From an uncultured Paraprevotella sp. (GTDB lineage Bacteria > Bacteroidota > Bacteroidia > Bacteroidales > Bacteroidaceae): 64,000 bases of DNA. The DNA is taken from contig CALUIV010000014.1 in assembly GCA_944320775.1 (NCBI GenBank), forward strand, positions 1 through 64,000. The letters are read 5' to 3'. The notes beneath the pieces are model-generated. The model did not search any database. It was not told the DNA's origin and saw nothing but the letters and a program-made list of their open reading frames with translations. Below, in pieces: positions 19,659 through 27,567 of the stretch. Made by a program: the position numbers and the translations under genes. How positions within the stretch are numbered: the first letter of the stretch is position 1; every line of letters starts with the position of its first letter.

Positions 19659-22088
19659 ATGAAGGTATTGAAATTTGGCGGTACAAGCGTCGGTACAATA
19701 GAAAGTATGCTATCCGTAAAGAAGATAGTAGAACATGAGGAGGAAAATGTTATCGTGGTGGTTTCTGCCTTGGGTGGAATAACCGACAGGTTGATACAAG
19801 TTTCGCATAAGGCGGAAACGGGTGATATGGACTATCAAAAGGATATTGTAGAGATTTCAGACCGTCATTATGCCATGATCGAAGGATGTGTCGAACCGGG
19901 ACAACGGAAGGACACATTAATCATTATTATAAATGCCCTTTTGGAAGAGTTGCGTAGCATTCTTCAGGGAGTTTATTTGATTCGTGATTTGTCTCCGAAA
20001 ACTTTGGCTACAATTGTCAGTTATGGTGAACGTCTTTCATCACGTATTGTTGCTGCTGTGATCAGTGGGGCGGAACATTATGATGCCCGTGAATTTATCA
20101 AAACGACCCGCAAGGGAGGACGTCAGCAGCTGGATACGGAGTTGACTTCGGAACTGGTTCGGCGGACTTTCGGCAAAATTGAACGCCGTGCGGTAATTCC
20201 CGGATTTATTTCTACGGATTCGGAAACGGGTGAAATCACCAATTTAGGACGAGGTGGTTCCGATTATACCGCAGCGATTCTGGCAGCTGATCTTGATGCT
20301 TCCGTTTTGGAAATATGGACTGATGTTGATGGATTTATGACAGCCGATCCGAAGGTTATTTCTACAGCTTACACGATTGGAGAATTAAGTTATGTGGAGG
20401 CAATGGAGCTTTGTAACTTTGGTGCTAAGGTCATTTATCCTCCTACGATTTACCCCGTTTGCATAAAACATATCCCGATTCGGGTAAAAAATACGTTCCA
20501 TCCGGAAGCGGCAGGTACGGTTATTCGTGATGGTGTTGTACATGGTCCCAAACCAATTAAAGGAATTTCCAGTATTAGTGGTACGACTTTAATTAATGTG
20601 AGCGGACTTTCTATGGTGGGTGTTATTGGTGTAAACCGGCGAATCTTTTCTGTTTTGGCTAACCATGGAATCAGTGTGTTTATGGTTTCGCAGGCTTCTT
20701 CTGAGAACAGTACTTCTATTGGTGTTCGCGATGAGGATGCTGAAGCTGCATGTCGGGTTTTGGATCAGGAATTTGAGAAAGAGATAAAAATGGGGGCCAT
20801 GTATCCGATGAGTGCTGAGAGTGGTTTGGCTACGGTAGCTGTTGTCGGTGAAAATATGAAGCATACTCCGGGTATTGCCGGAAAACTTTTCGGCACTTTG
20901 GGACGGAGTGGTATCAATGTCATTGCCTGTGCTCAGGGTTCATCACAGACGAATATTTCTTTTGTTGTCGACGGACGTTATTTGCGGAAAACATTGAATG
21001 TGATTCATGACAGTTTTTTCCTGTCAGAATATCGGGTGTTGAATATCTTTGTGTGTGGTGTCGGAACCGTTGGAGGCAGCTTGTTGGATCAGATTGCGCA
21101 TCAGCAGGAGAAACTTATGCGCGAGAAAGGACTAAAGTTGCGTGTCGTCGGTATTGCCAGTGGACATAAGGCAATGTATGACCGTCATGGGATTACATTG
21201 GAGAACTGGCGCCAGACATTAGAGCAGGCTACAGCCAGCAATACCAGTTTGATGCGTGATGAAGTGGTTGGTATGAATATTTTTAATGCCGTATTTGTTG
21301 ATTGTACGGCAAGTAAAGAAGTCGCTGCACTTTATCAGGATTTGTTGGACCATAATGTTTCGGTTGTTGCTGCCAATAAGATAGCAGCCTCTGGTGACTA
21401 TGATACGTATTGTCGGTTGAAGCAGACGGCAGTGCAACGAGGAGTGAAATATCTTTTTGAAACAAACGTTGGTGCCGGTCTTCCGATTATACGTACGATG
21501 AATGATTTGCGTAATAGTGGCGATCGTATATTACGTATTGAAGCCGTTTTGAGTGGTACGTTGAATTTTATTTTTAATTGCCTTTCAGAAAAGGTTCCTT
21601 TCAGCGAAACCGTCCGCATGGCTCGTGATGAGGGATATAGCGAACCGGATCCAAGAATAGATTTAAGCGGTCGTGATGTGATTCGTAAATTGGTGATTTT
21701 GGTCCGGGAGGCTGGTTATGAGATAAATCAGGAAGATGTTAAGGCGGAATTATTTATTCCGGATGAGTTCTTTACCGGCTCGATTGAGGCATTCTGGCAA
21801 CGCCTGCCAGAATTGGATCAGGAGTTTGAACAGCGTCGCCGAAAGTTGGACGAAGAAGGAAAACGTTGGCGTTTTGTGGCTTGTTATGAAGATGGGCGGG
21901 CTACGGTTGCCTTACGAGCTGTTTCTCCAGATCATCCGTTTTATGCTTTGGAGGGGTCGAATAATGTAGTTCTGCTGACTACCGAACGTTATAACGAATA
22001 TCCGATGATCATTCAGGGATATGGGGCCGGAGCCAGTGTTACGGCTGCCGGAGTTTTTGCCGATATTATGAGTATTGCAAATATTTGA
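19659..22088 (+). CDS. thrA: Bifunctional aspartokinase / homoserine dehydrogenase
   Basis: 809 residues. The N-terminal aspartokinase (MKVLKFGGTSVG, residues 1 to about 285) is followed by two ACT regulatory repeats (about 310-460, with VGVIGVNRRIFSVLA and MKHTPGIAGKLFG). The C-terminal homoserine dehydrogenase (about 465-809) has a Rossmann motif VCGVGTVGGSLL and the catalytic region VLSGTLNFI. It commits aspartate to threonine/methionine and regenerates homoserine; the ACT domains predict threonine feedback. First gene of the thrA-apgM-thrC cluster. A -7-like TATTTTTG lies about 100 nt upstream; I saw no convincing attenuator in the leader. Confidence 0.97.
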   Translation: MKVLKFGGTSVGTIESMLSVKKIVEHEEENVIVVVSALGGITDRLIQVSHKAETGDMDYQKDIVEISDRHYAMIEGCVEPGQRKDTLIIIINALLEELRSILQGVYLIRDLSPKTLATIVSYGERLSSRIVAAVISGAEHYDAREFIKTTRKGGRQQLDTELTSELVRRTFGKIERRAVIPGFISTDSETGEITNLGRGGSDYTAAILAADLDASVLEIWTDVDGFMTADPKVISTAYTIGELSYVEAMELCNFGAKVIYPPTIYPVCIKHIPIRVKNTFHPEAAGTVIRDGVVHGPKPIKGISSISGTTLINVSGLSMVGVIGVNRRIFSVLANHGISVFMVSQASSENSTSIGVRDEDAEAACRVLDQEFEKEIKMGAMYPMSAESGLATVAVVGENMKHTPGIAGKLFGTLGRSGINVIACAQGSSQTNISFVVDGRYLRKTLNVIHDSFFLSEYRVLNIFVCGVGTVGGSLLDQIAHQQEKLMREKGLKLRVVGIASGHKAMYDRHGITLENWRQTLEQATASNTSLMRDEVVGMNIFNAVFVDCTASKEVAALYQDLLDHNVSVVAANKIAASGDYDTYCRLKQTAVQRGVKYLFETNVGAGLPIIRTMNDLRNSGDRILRIEAVLSGTLNFIFNCLSEKVPFSETVRMARDEGYSEPDPRIDLSGRDVIRKLVILVREAGYEINQEDVKAELFIPDEFFTGSIEAFWQRLPELDQEFEQRRRKLDEEGKRWRFVACYEDGRATVALRAVSPDHPFYALEGSNNVVLLTTERYNEYPMIIQGYGAGASVTAAGVFADIMSIANI

Positions 22089-22144
22089 TTCTCCCATGGG
22101 AGCGGGCATCCCTTGGGCATACATAAATTTAAAACCGACATAAC

Positions 22145-23395
22145 ATGAAACACGTAATTATTTTAGGTGATGGCATGGCTGATTGGCCCGATGCTACACC
22201 AGAAGGCAAGACTTTGTTGCAAAAAGCGCATACGCCGAATATGGATTTCATTGCCCGCGAAGGGAATTGTGGTCTGTTGCAAACCGTGCCCGAGGGGTTT
22301 CATCCCGGAAGTGAAGTGGCTAATTCATCAATTTTGGGTTATGACCAACATTTGGTTTATGAGGGGCGTGGTCCGTTAGAAGCTGCTGCCATAGGAGTGG
22401 ATTTGGAAGACGGCGATTTGGCTTTGCGTTGTAATTTGGTTTGTCTTGAAGGTAACTTGTTGAAAAATCATTCATGTGGCCGTTTGGAGACAGAGGAAGC
22501 AGATATCTTGATTCGTTTTTTGGACGAATGTCTTGGAAGTGGCAGAAAGGACGGTTTTGGATCCGGTCGGATAAAATTTTATGCGGGGGTACAATACCGG
22601 CATTTGTTGGTAATACGTGGGGGAGATAAACGGTTGCATTGTACTCCTCCGCATGATATTCCCGGAAAGCCTTATGCGGATTATATGCTTCGTGCCGAAT
22701 GTCCGGAAGCGGAAGAAACGGCCCGTTTACTTAATTGGTTGACAGAGGAATCTCAACGTTTGTTGCCGACGCATCCGATAAATCAGAAGCGTATGGCAGA
22801 AGGATGCGATCCAGCCAACAGTATCTGGCCTTGGGGGGGAGGGTATCGGCCGAAGATGGTTCCCTTGAATCAGACATTTCAGGAAATCAAGACCGGTGCT
22901 GTAATTACAGCTGTTGATTTGATACGGGGAATTGGCCGTTATGCTGGATTACGTGCTATAGAGGTGCCCGGGGCCACAGGTTTGTATGATACAAATTATG
23001 AAGGGAAAGCACAAGCCGCTTTGGATGCACTTCGGACAGATGATTTTGTATATGTACATGTAGAAGCCAGTGATGAAGCTGGCCACGATGGTAATGCAGC
23101 TTTGAAATTACAGACTATAGAAAATTTGGATAATCGATTGATAGGACCTTTATTGGAAGGCATTTCCAAAATGGAAGAACCTGTTGCGGTTGCTGTTTTG
23201 CCGGATCATCCGACACCATGCAGTTTACGGACGCATACTTCCGAACCGGTGCCCTTTGCGATTTGGATTCCTGGAATGCAGCCAGATCAGGTACAGGTTT
23301 TTGATGAACTTGCGGCAGCCGATGGTAAATTCGGATTATTGCATGGAGATGAGTTTATCCGCATTTTTATGGGGCGCAATATTTTTGAAAAATAA
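22145..23395 (+). CDS. ApgM-type phosphoglycerate mutase homolog, likely homoserine kinase
   Basis: 416 residues of the cofactor-independent phosphoglycerate mutase family (archaeal ApgM type, alkaline-phosphatase superfamily). Metal and phospho-enzyme motifs are seen: ILGDGMADWP at the N-terminus, EVANSSILGYD with the putative nucleophile Ser, and EASDEAGHDGN plus LPDHPTPC at the C-terminus. It lies between thrA and thrC, and no thrB is visible in the window. ApgM-like proteins in this position have been proposed, and I recall genetic support in Bacteroides, to phosphorylate homoserine. I therefore infer homoserine kinase activity, though glycolytic mutase activity is not excluded. Confidence 0.85.
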   Translation: MKHVIILGDGMADWPDATPEGKTLLQKAHTPNMDFIAREGNCGLLQTVPEGFHPGSEVANSSILGYDQHLVYEGRGPLEAAAIGVDLEDGDLALRCNLVCLEGNLLKNHSCGRLETEEADILIRFLDECLGSGRKDGFGSGRIKFYAGVQYRHLLVIRGGDKRLHCTPPHDIPGKPYADYMLRAECPEAEETARLLNWLTEESQRLLPTHPINQKRMAEGCDPANSIWPWGGGYRPKMVPLNQTFQEIKTGAVITAVDLIRGIGRYAGLRAIEVPGATGLYDTNYEGKAQAALDALRTDDFVYVHVEASDEAGHDGNAALKLQTIENLDNRLIGPLLEGISKMEEPVAVAVLPDHPTPCSLRTHTSEPVPFAIWIPGMQPDQVQVFDELAAADGKFGLLHGDEFIRIFMGRNIFEK

Positions 23396-23452
23396 AGCAT
23401 AAAAGATAAAGTTGCTGGAATATAGAATTTATAACATTAAAACAAGAATACT

Positions 23453-24769
23453 ATGGAATATTACAGTACTAATGGACGCAGTCCTTCTGTGTCTTTAAAA
23501 GAGGCAGTCGTAAGAGGTCTGGCTCCAGATCGGGGACTTTATATGCCTCAGGTTATCAAACGTTTGCCCGACGATTTTCTTGAACATATCGAAACCTGTA
23601 GTTTTCATAAAATAGCATGTCGGGTGGCTGAGGCGTTTTTTGGTGAAGATGTACCTGAAGAAGAGCTGAATCGTATTGTCACCGAAACGTTAAGTTTCGA
23701 TTGTCCCGTTGTTCCGGTTCGTCCTAATATCTGGTCTTTAGAATTGTTTCATGGGCCGACATTGGCTTTTAAGGATGTCGGTGCCCGGTTTATGGCCAGA
23801 ATGCTGCGTTATTTTGCTGCATCCGATTTGGATCAGGCAGAGAAACAGGGACCGTTAAATGTGCTTGTTGCAACTTCGGGTGATACGGGTAGTGCTGTGG
23901 CCAATGGCTTTTTGGGAGTCGAAGGAGTTCGGGTATATGTGCTTTATCCAAAAGGAAAAGTCAGTCCCATTCAGGAATGTCAGTTCACGACGCTCGGACA
24001 GAACATCACGGCGGTTGAAGTCGACGGAACATTCGACGATTGTCAGGCTTTGGTGAAAAGCGCCTTTGTCGACGAGGAGTTGCGCGGCAAGCGTCGTCTG
24101 ACTTCGGCCAATTCGATTAATGTAGCCCGCTTTCTGCCACAATCCTTTTACTACTTCTGGGCCTATGCGCAATTGAAGCGCCAGGGACAGGCTGATCGGC
24201 TGGTTGTATGTGTTCCAAGCGGAAACTTTGGAAATTTGGCGGCAGGACTTTTTGCACATGAAATGGGATTGCCTATAGCCCGGTTTATTGCAGCAAACAA
24301 TGCGAACGATGTGTTTTATAATTATTTGCAGTCGGGCAGTTACCAGCCAAGACCTTCCGTTCAGACAATTGCCAATGCGATGGATGTGGGTGACCCGAGT
24401 AATTTTGCACGGATTATGGCATTGTATCATGCCAGTCATGATGCTGTAGTTTCAGAGATAAGCGGAGCTACTTATTCAGACGAGGCGATCAGACGAATCA
24501 TACGTGATTGTCAGCAGGAATGGAATTATTTGCTCGATCCGCATGGTGCATGTGCTTATCAGGCTTTGGTCGACGGATTGCAGGAAGGAGAAACCGGAGT
24601 CTTTCTGGAGACGGCTCATCCGGCGAAGTTTTGTCAGACGGTAGAACAGATTATCGGAAAAACGGTTGAATTGCCGGCAAGATTGGAGGCCTTTACAAAA
24701 GGGAAACGTCAAGTGGTGAGTTTAAATCCCGATTTTGAGGATTTTAAATCTTTGTTGTTGAAAGATTAA
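23453..24769 (+). CDS. thrC: Threonine synthase
   Basis: 438 residues; PLP enzyme that makes threonine from O-phosphohomoserine. The family N-terminus YYSTNGRSP, the PLP lysine in GPTLAFKDVGARF, the TSGDTGSAVANGF phosphate loop and the VPSGNFGNLAAG motif are intact. Length and layout match the bacterial ThrC class with a long N-terminal domain. Last gene of the thr cluster, followed by a strong terminator. Confidence 0.97.
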   Translation: MEYYSTNGRSPSVSLKEAVVRGLAPDRGLYMPQVIKRLPDDFLEHIETCSFHKIACRVAEAFFGEDVPEEELNRIVTETLSFDCPVVPVRPNIWSLELFHGPTLAFKDVGARFMARMLRYFAASDLDQAEKQGPLNVLVATSGDTGSAVANGFLGVEGVRVYVLYPKGKVSPIQECQFTTLGQNITAVEVDGTFDDCQALVKSAFVDEELRGKRRLTSANSINVARFLPQSFYYFWAYAQLKRQGQADRLVVCVPSGNFGNLAAGLFAHEMGLPIARFIAANNANDVFYNYLQSGSYQPRPSVQTIANAMDVGDPSNFARIMALYHASHDAVVSEISGATYSDEAIRRIIRDCQQEWNYLLDPHGACAYQALVDGLQEGETGVFLETAHPAKFCQTVEQIIGKTVELPARLEAFTKGKRQVVSLNPDFEDFKSLLLKD

Positions 24770-24786
24770 TTTGAAATTTATAATTT

Positions 24787-24826
24787 CCTGCCTGTATCTT
24801 CCATAAAGATACAGGCAGGATTTTTT
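24787..24826 (+). terminator. thr operon terminator
   Basis: A perfect 14-bp stem: CCTGCCTGTATCTT (24787-24800) with its complement (24806-24819), a 5-nt loop, one A and then TTTTTT. It starts 18 nt after the thrC stop. Confidence 0.93.
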
Positions 24827-24848
24827 ATGTCTTGTTGCGTGTTTTTCG

Positions 24849-24906
24849 AGATGGGCAACTCGCTTTCATCAGATGGGCATCTCGTTATTACCAGATGGGC
24901 ATCTCG
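24849..24906. repeat. Three 14-bp palindromic repeats at 22-bp spacing
   Basis: AGATGGGCAACTCG (24849-24862), AGATGGGCATCTCG (24871-24884) and the same again (24893-24906). Each start is exactly 22 bp after the previous one. AGATG-GG-CATCT is a perfect short palindrome in copies 2 and 3. The 8-bp spacers differ. It lies between the thr terminator and the terminator of the converging lipoprotein gene. The period is near two helical turns, as in arrays of protein-binding sites. Confidence 0.7.
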
Positions 24907-24948
24907 GAATTTCGTTTTTGAGACATGATGATGCCACGTAATGGATAT

Positions 24949-24976
24949 AAAAAAGGATGTATCGAAAGATACATCC
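24949..24976 (-). terminator. Terminator of the small lipoprotein gene
   Basis: GGATGTATC (24955-24963) pairs with GATACATCC (24968-24976) around GAAA. On the minus strand it runs into TTTTTT. Confidence 0.88.
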
Positions 24977-25004
24977 CTCCTAATACCTTTTGTTTCGTGC
25001 TAAA

Positions 25005-25217
25005 TTATTCAGCTACAGGAGCAGCAACAGTGTCAGCTGCCAAAGAATCGCATGCGATAGAATCACAAACTGAATCAGTAGCTACTGAATCGATAGTAGT
25101 AGCTTCGATAGTGTCAGCTGCAATGCTGTCAGTTGCAGCGCCCTGCTCTGTTTTGTTGCCACATGATGCGAAAGAAATAGCCAAACCAGCTACGAAAACA
25201 AATGCTAACTTTTTCAT
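25005..25217 (-). CDS. Small Asp/Ser/Thr-rich lipoprotein
   Basis: 70 residues. A leader MKKLAFVFVAGLAISFASC has a clear lipobox with Cys about 19. The rest is low-complexity, acidic and built on a short irregular repeat of the type A-D-S/T-I/V (ATDS, AADT, ATDS, ACDS, AADT). There are two further cysteines in the repeats. It has its own -7 box (TACCTTTG on the minus strand, 25269-25276) and a terminator, so it is a real gene. It is membrane-anchored and probably disordered; the function is unknown. The opposite strand is open for 102 codons only because of the repeat. Confidence 0.8.
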   Translation of the reverse strand: MKKLAFVFVAGLAISFASCGNKTEQGAATDSIAADTIEATTIDSVATDSVCDSIACDSLAADTVAAPVAE

Positions 25218-25268
25218 TTTTTTTGCTTTTTAAATCTGTAAAACAATCAATTGCTTTTTAAAACGATG

Positions 25269-25276
25269 CAAAGGTA
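25269..25276 (-). promoter_or_regulatory. -7 box of the small lipoprotein gene
   Basis: TACCTTTG on the minus strand, 52 nt before the ATG; identical to the -7 boxes of both tRNA genes in the window. Confidence 0.6.
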
Positions 25277-25514
25277 AGGAGTTTTTTGATACGTTGTATC
25301 GTTTTAGCGTATTTTTTTTGATGTTTTTTTTGAGCAAAATTATAATATACTGATATATAGATAGTTGTGTAATGTTAAAAATGATCGGTTAATGCATGAT
25401 TTGTTTCCAGAATGTGTTTTTTTATGATCTTAAGTCATTAATTGTCATTTCTTGGGGGAGATTGTATATTAGCATAAATGTTCTGTTGCAAGCCTTTTGT
25501 CCGTCAATTAAACT

Positions 25515-26231
25515 TTAATAAAGTATTTGTCTGAGGATATAGATTAATAATAGATGTAGCGGATAATATAAATAAAAGATATATTTTCCGATTGTTGTTT
25601 TGATGAAACCTCTTTTACCATTATACATGGATATAGGAATAAATGCGAGGCCGGCAATCCATTTACTACTTAAAATACAGCATCCTATGATTGATTTTAG
25701 AAGTTTATCATTGTATAAAGCATATAACAAAAGAATAAGTCCAAAGCCACTGCAACCATAGTCCGGGCGGAGTAGAATGGAAACAACAAACAAAAGAATG
25801 AGGAAAATTAATTTTTTTATTTTTGCTGTCTGATATGTATCAATCGTGCATAGACCTAGATAACCGATAAATAAAGTAAAAAATACGTTTTGTCCTGAAC
25901 AAAAATAAGTATTTGACCGTGCTAAATCCCATGGTATTTCTGACAGGCAGGCAAATAGAAATAGATTACGTCCATATTTAAAGCGGTTGCGCGTGTGTTT
26001 GAATCCTTCTACTATGAGAAAAGCAAATATTGGGAATGCGAGTCGGCCAATACAGCGTAATAGAAAATAGGTACTGATTTTATGGTCAGCAAGTGTAAAT
26101 AATGTGTTGTGAATCCATGCACCCCCTCCAAGTAAGAAAGCAGAGACATGATCGATTGTCATGAACAGTATAGCCAGAAGTTTAAGATGGCTACCTGTTA
26201 TGAGTTGGATGTTTGATCTATGAAAGTTCAT
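25515..26231 (-). CDS. TraX-family membrane protein
   Basis: 238 residues with about seven transmembrane helices. The N-terminal LKLLAILFMTIDHVSAFL and the FRCIGRLAFPIFAFLIVEGF-like core mark the TraX family (TraX N-acetylates F pilin). No conjugation genes are nearby, so this is the widespread chromosomal form, presumably acylating a surface substrate. AT-rich. A terminator on its upstream side (26251-26286) separates it from the rhodanese gene, so it must have its own promoter. Confidence 0.85.
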   Translation of the reverse strand: MNFHRSNIQLITGSHLKLLAILFMTIDHVSAFLLGGGAWIHNTLFTLADHKISTYFLLRCIGRLAFPIFAFLIVEGFKHTRNRFKYGRNLFLFACLSEIPWDLARSNTYFCSGQNVFFTLFIGYLGLCTIDTYQTAKIKKLIFLILLFVVSILLRPDYGCSGFGLILLLYALYNDKLLKSIIGCCILSSKWIAGLAFIPISMYNGKRGFIKTTIGKYIFYLYYPLHLLLIYILRQILY

Positions 26232-26244
26232 GATGATTTTGATT

Positions 26245-26286
26245 TAACAAAAATGTAGGTTTAAATGACTTCAAACCTACATTTTT
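26245..26286 (-). terminator. Terminator after the nitroreductase-rhodanese unit
   Basis: AAATGTAGGTTT (26251-26262) pairs with AAACCTACATTT (26273-26284). It ends the leftward transcript 12 nt after the rhodanese stop and could work on either strand. Confidence 0.8.
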
Positions 26287-26297
26287 ATTATTAGTCG

Positions 26298-26696
26298 TTA
26301 TTTGGCAACTGCTTTTCCTGCTTTGCACCAGCCTAGATAGCCATTTTCAAGTTCAATGATTTTGTATTTGTGCTTGCTTAAAATTTCTGCAGCACGTTTG
26401 CTACGTTTACCACTACGGCAATAAAGGGCTATGGTTTTTCCTTCCGAAATTTGGGATAAGCAGAGATTTTCGAAATCGGCATTATTGACATCAATATTGA
26501 TTGTTCCCGCAATATGTCCTTCCGCATATTCTTCGGGAGTTCTGACGTCAAGACGGATTACGTTCGGATCGTCTATCACTTGCTCAAATGCAGTAACCGA
26601 TACGGATTGAAACGGTTGTTCGGACGATTTACATCCGCAGAGCAGACTGAACAGAGTATATATTCCCATAATTTTTAAGATACTGCTGATTTTCAT
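26298..26696 (-). CDS. Rhodanese-domain lipoprotein
   Basis: 132 residues. A lipoprotein leader ends FSLLCGC (Cys about 22), followed by a single rhodanese domain (about 35-130) with RLDVRTPEEYAEGHIAGTINI and the active-site loop CRSGKRS, so the catalytic cysteine is present. Envelope-located sulfurtransferase or thiol-handling protein; partner unknown. It lies 33 nt after the nitroreductase gene, likely in one transcript. Confidence 0.9.
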   Translation of the reverse strand: MKISSILKIMGIYTLFSLLCGCKSSEQPFQSVSVTAFEQVIDDPNVIRLDVRTPEEYAEGHIAGTINIDVNNADFENLCLSQISEGKTIALYCRSGKRSKRAAEILSKHKYKIIELENGYLGWCKAGKAVAK

Positions 26697-26729
26697 TTTA
26701 TTCTTTCCAATATAATTTTAGTAGACTGC

Positions 26730-27383
26730 TTATTCAATGTATTTCACTTTCTCCATCATTCTTGGTTTTGCTTTTGGGCTTTCGTCCGGATAGCCGAATG
26801 CTATGGCATAAAGCAATTTGTGTGTTGGAGGAAAATCTAGTTTTGAAAGCAGTTCACAGCCTTCCGGAGCATTGAAAAACCGGCATATTCCTCCAAGGCA
26901 GCAGGAGCCGATTCCCATGGATTGTGCTGCAATCATCATATTGCCACCCAGCAGTCCGCAATCGACTTGGGAAAGATCGTAAGTAGTGTCGTAGCCGATG
27001 AAGATAAGTACCGGAGCACCGTATGCTGCTTTTTTAGGTGGATTCGGATTTTCTTTCCCTAAAAATTTACTGTATGCGGCATCGATTTGGGCTAACAGTT
27101 CGGGATTATCGACAATACGGACTTCCCAGGATTGCCGGCCCATACCATTGGGCGCATAGAGTCCACATTCTATAATTTGGGCCAGTTTTTCATTTTCAAT
27201 AGGCTGGTTCGTATACTTACGGATACTTCTGCGTTCGAGAATTGTTTTGACAACACCGTCTTTGATAATAGCGGCTGTGTCTGTAGCATTGCCGGCGCTG
27301 GTTGTCGGAGAAGTTGGGTTCTGACAGCCACACATAAGCAGAACGCTTAACGCCAGCGAAGAAAGTAAGCTTGTTCGTTTCAT
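26730..27383 (-). CDS. Nitroreductase-family lipoprotein
   Basis: About 217 residues from ATG 27383 (MKRTSLLSS...). This start gives a clean lipoprotein leader ending LLMCGC; the longer frame from 27428 would bury it. The nitroreductase (FMN) fold has RRSIRKYTNQPIENEKL at the start, YAPNGMGRQSW, and LGGNMMIAAQSMGIGSC as the flavin-binding core. FMN/NAD(P)H oxidoreductases of this family are usually cytoplasmic, so a lipidated envelope form is notable though common in Bacteroidales. Followed by the rhodanese gene. Confidence 0.88.
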   Translation of the reverse strand: MKRTSLLSSLALSVLLMCGCQNPTSPTTSAGNATDTAAIIKDGVVKTILERRSIRKYTNQPIENEKLAQIIECGLYAPNGMGRQSWEVRIVDNPELLAQIDAAYSKFLGKENPNPPKKAAYGAPVLIFIGYDTTYDLSQVDCGLLGGNMMIAAQSMGIGSCCLGGICRFFNAPEGCELLSKLDFPPTHKLLYAIAFGYPDESPKAKPRMMEKVKYIE

Positions 27384-27537
27384 AATGCTTGGTATAAATC
27401 GTTTGATAAAATCTGCTCGTTGTGACAAAGTTAGAAAATATTTCGGGAATTTGCGAATTATAAAATGAGAGCATGCAGAAAAAGGTGTGGAAAGAACGAA
27501 ATTATCAAATGTTAATCGTTTTTTTCGATCAGCCGTT

Positions 27538-27545
27538 TACTTTTG
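27538..27545 (+). promoter_or_regulatory. -7 box of the second MATE gene
   Basis: TACTTTTG, perfect TAnnTTTG, 22 nt before the ATG. Confidence 0.6.
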
Positions 27546-27567
27546 CGTCAAAATTGAAAACAGATAA

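Noticed and set aside
19599-19661. Threonine leader peptide before thrA (20-codon frame)
   Set aside because: It contains no Thr codon run and shows no alternative terminator/antiterminator hairpins.
24849-24906. CRISPR array
   Set aside because: Repeats of 14 bp and spacers of 8 bp are far too short, there are only three units and no cas genes.
24925-25233. 102-codon frame on the plus strand
   Set aside because: It is antisense to the small lipoprotein, which has a lipobox, promoter and terminator; the open frame follows from its repeats.
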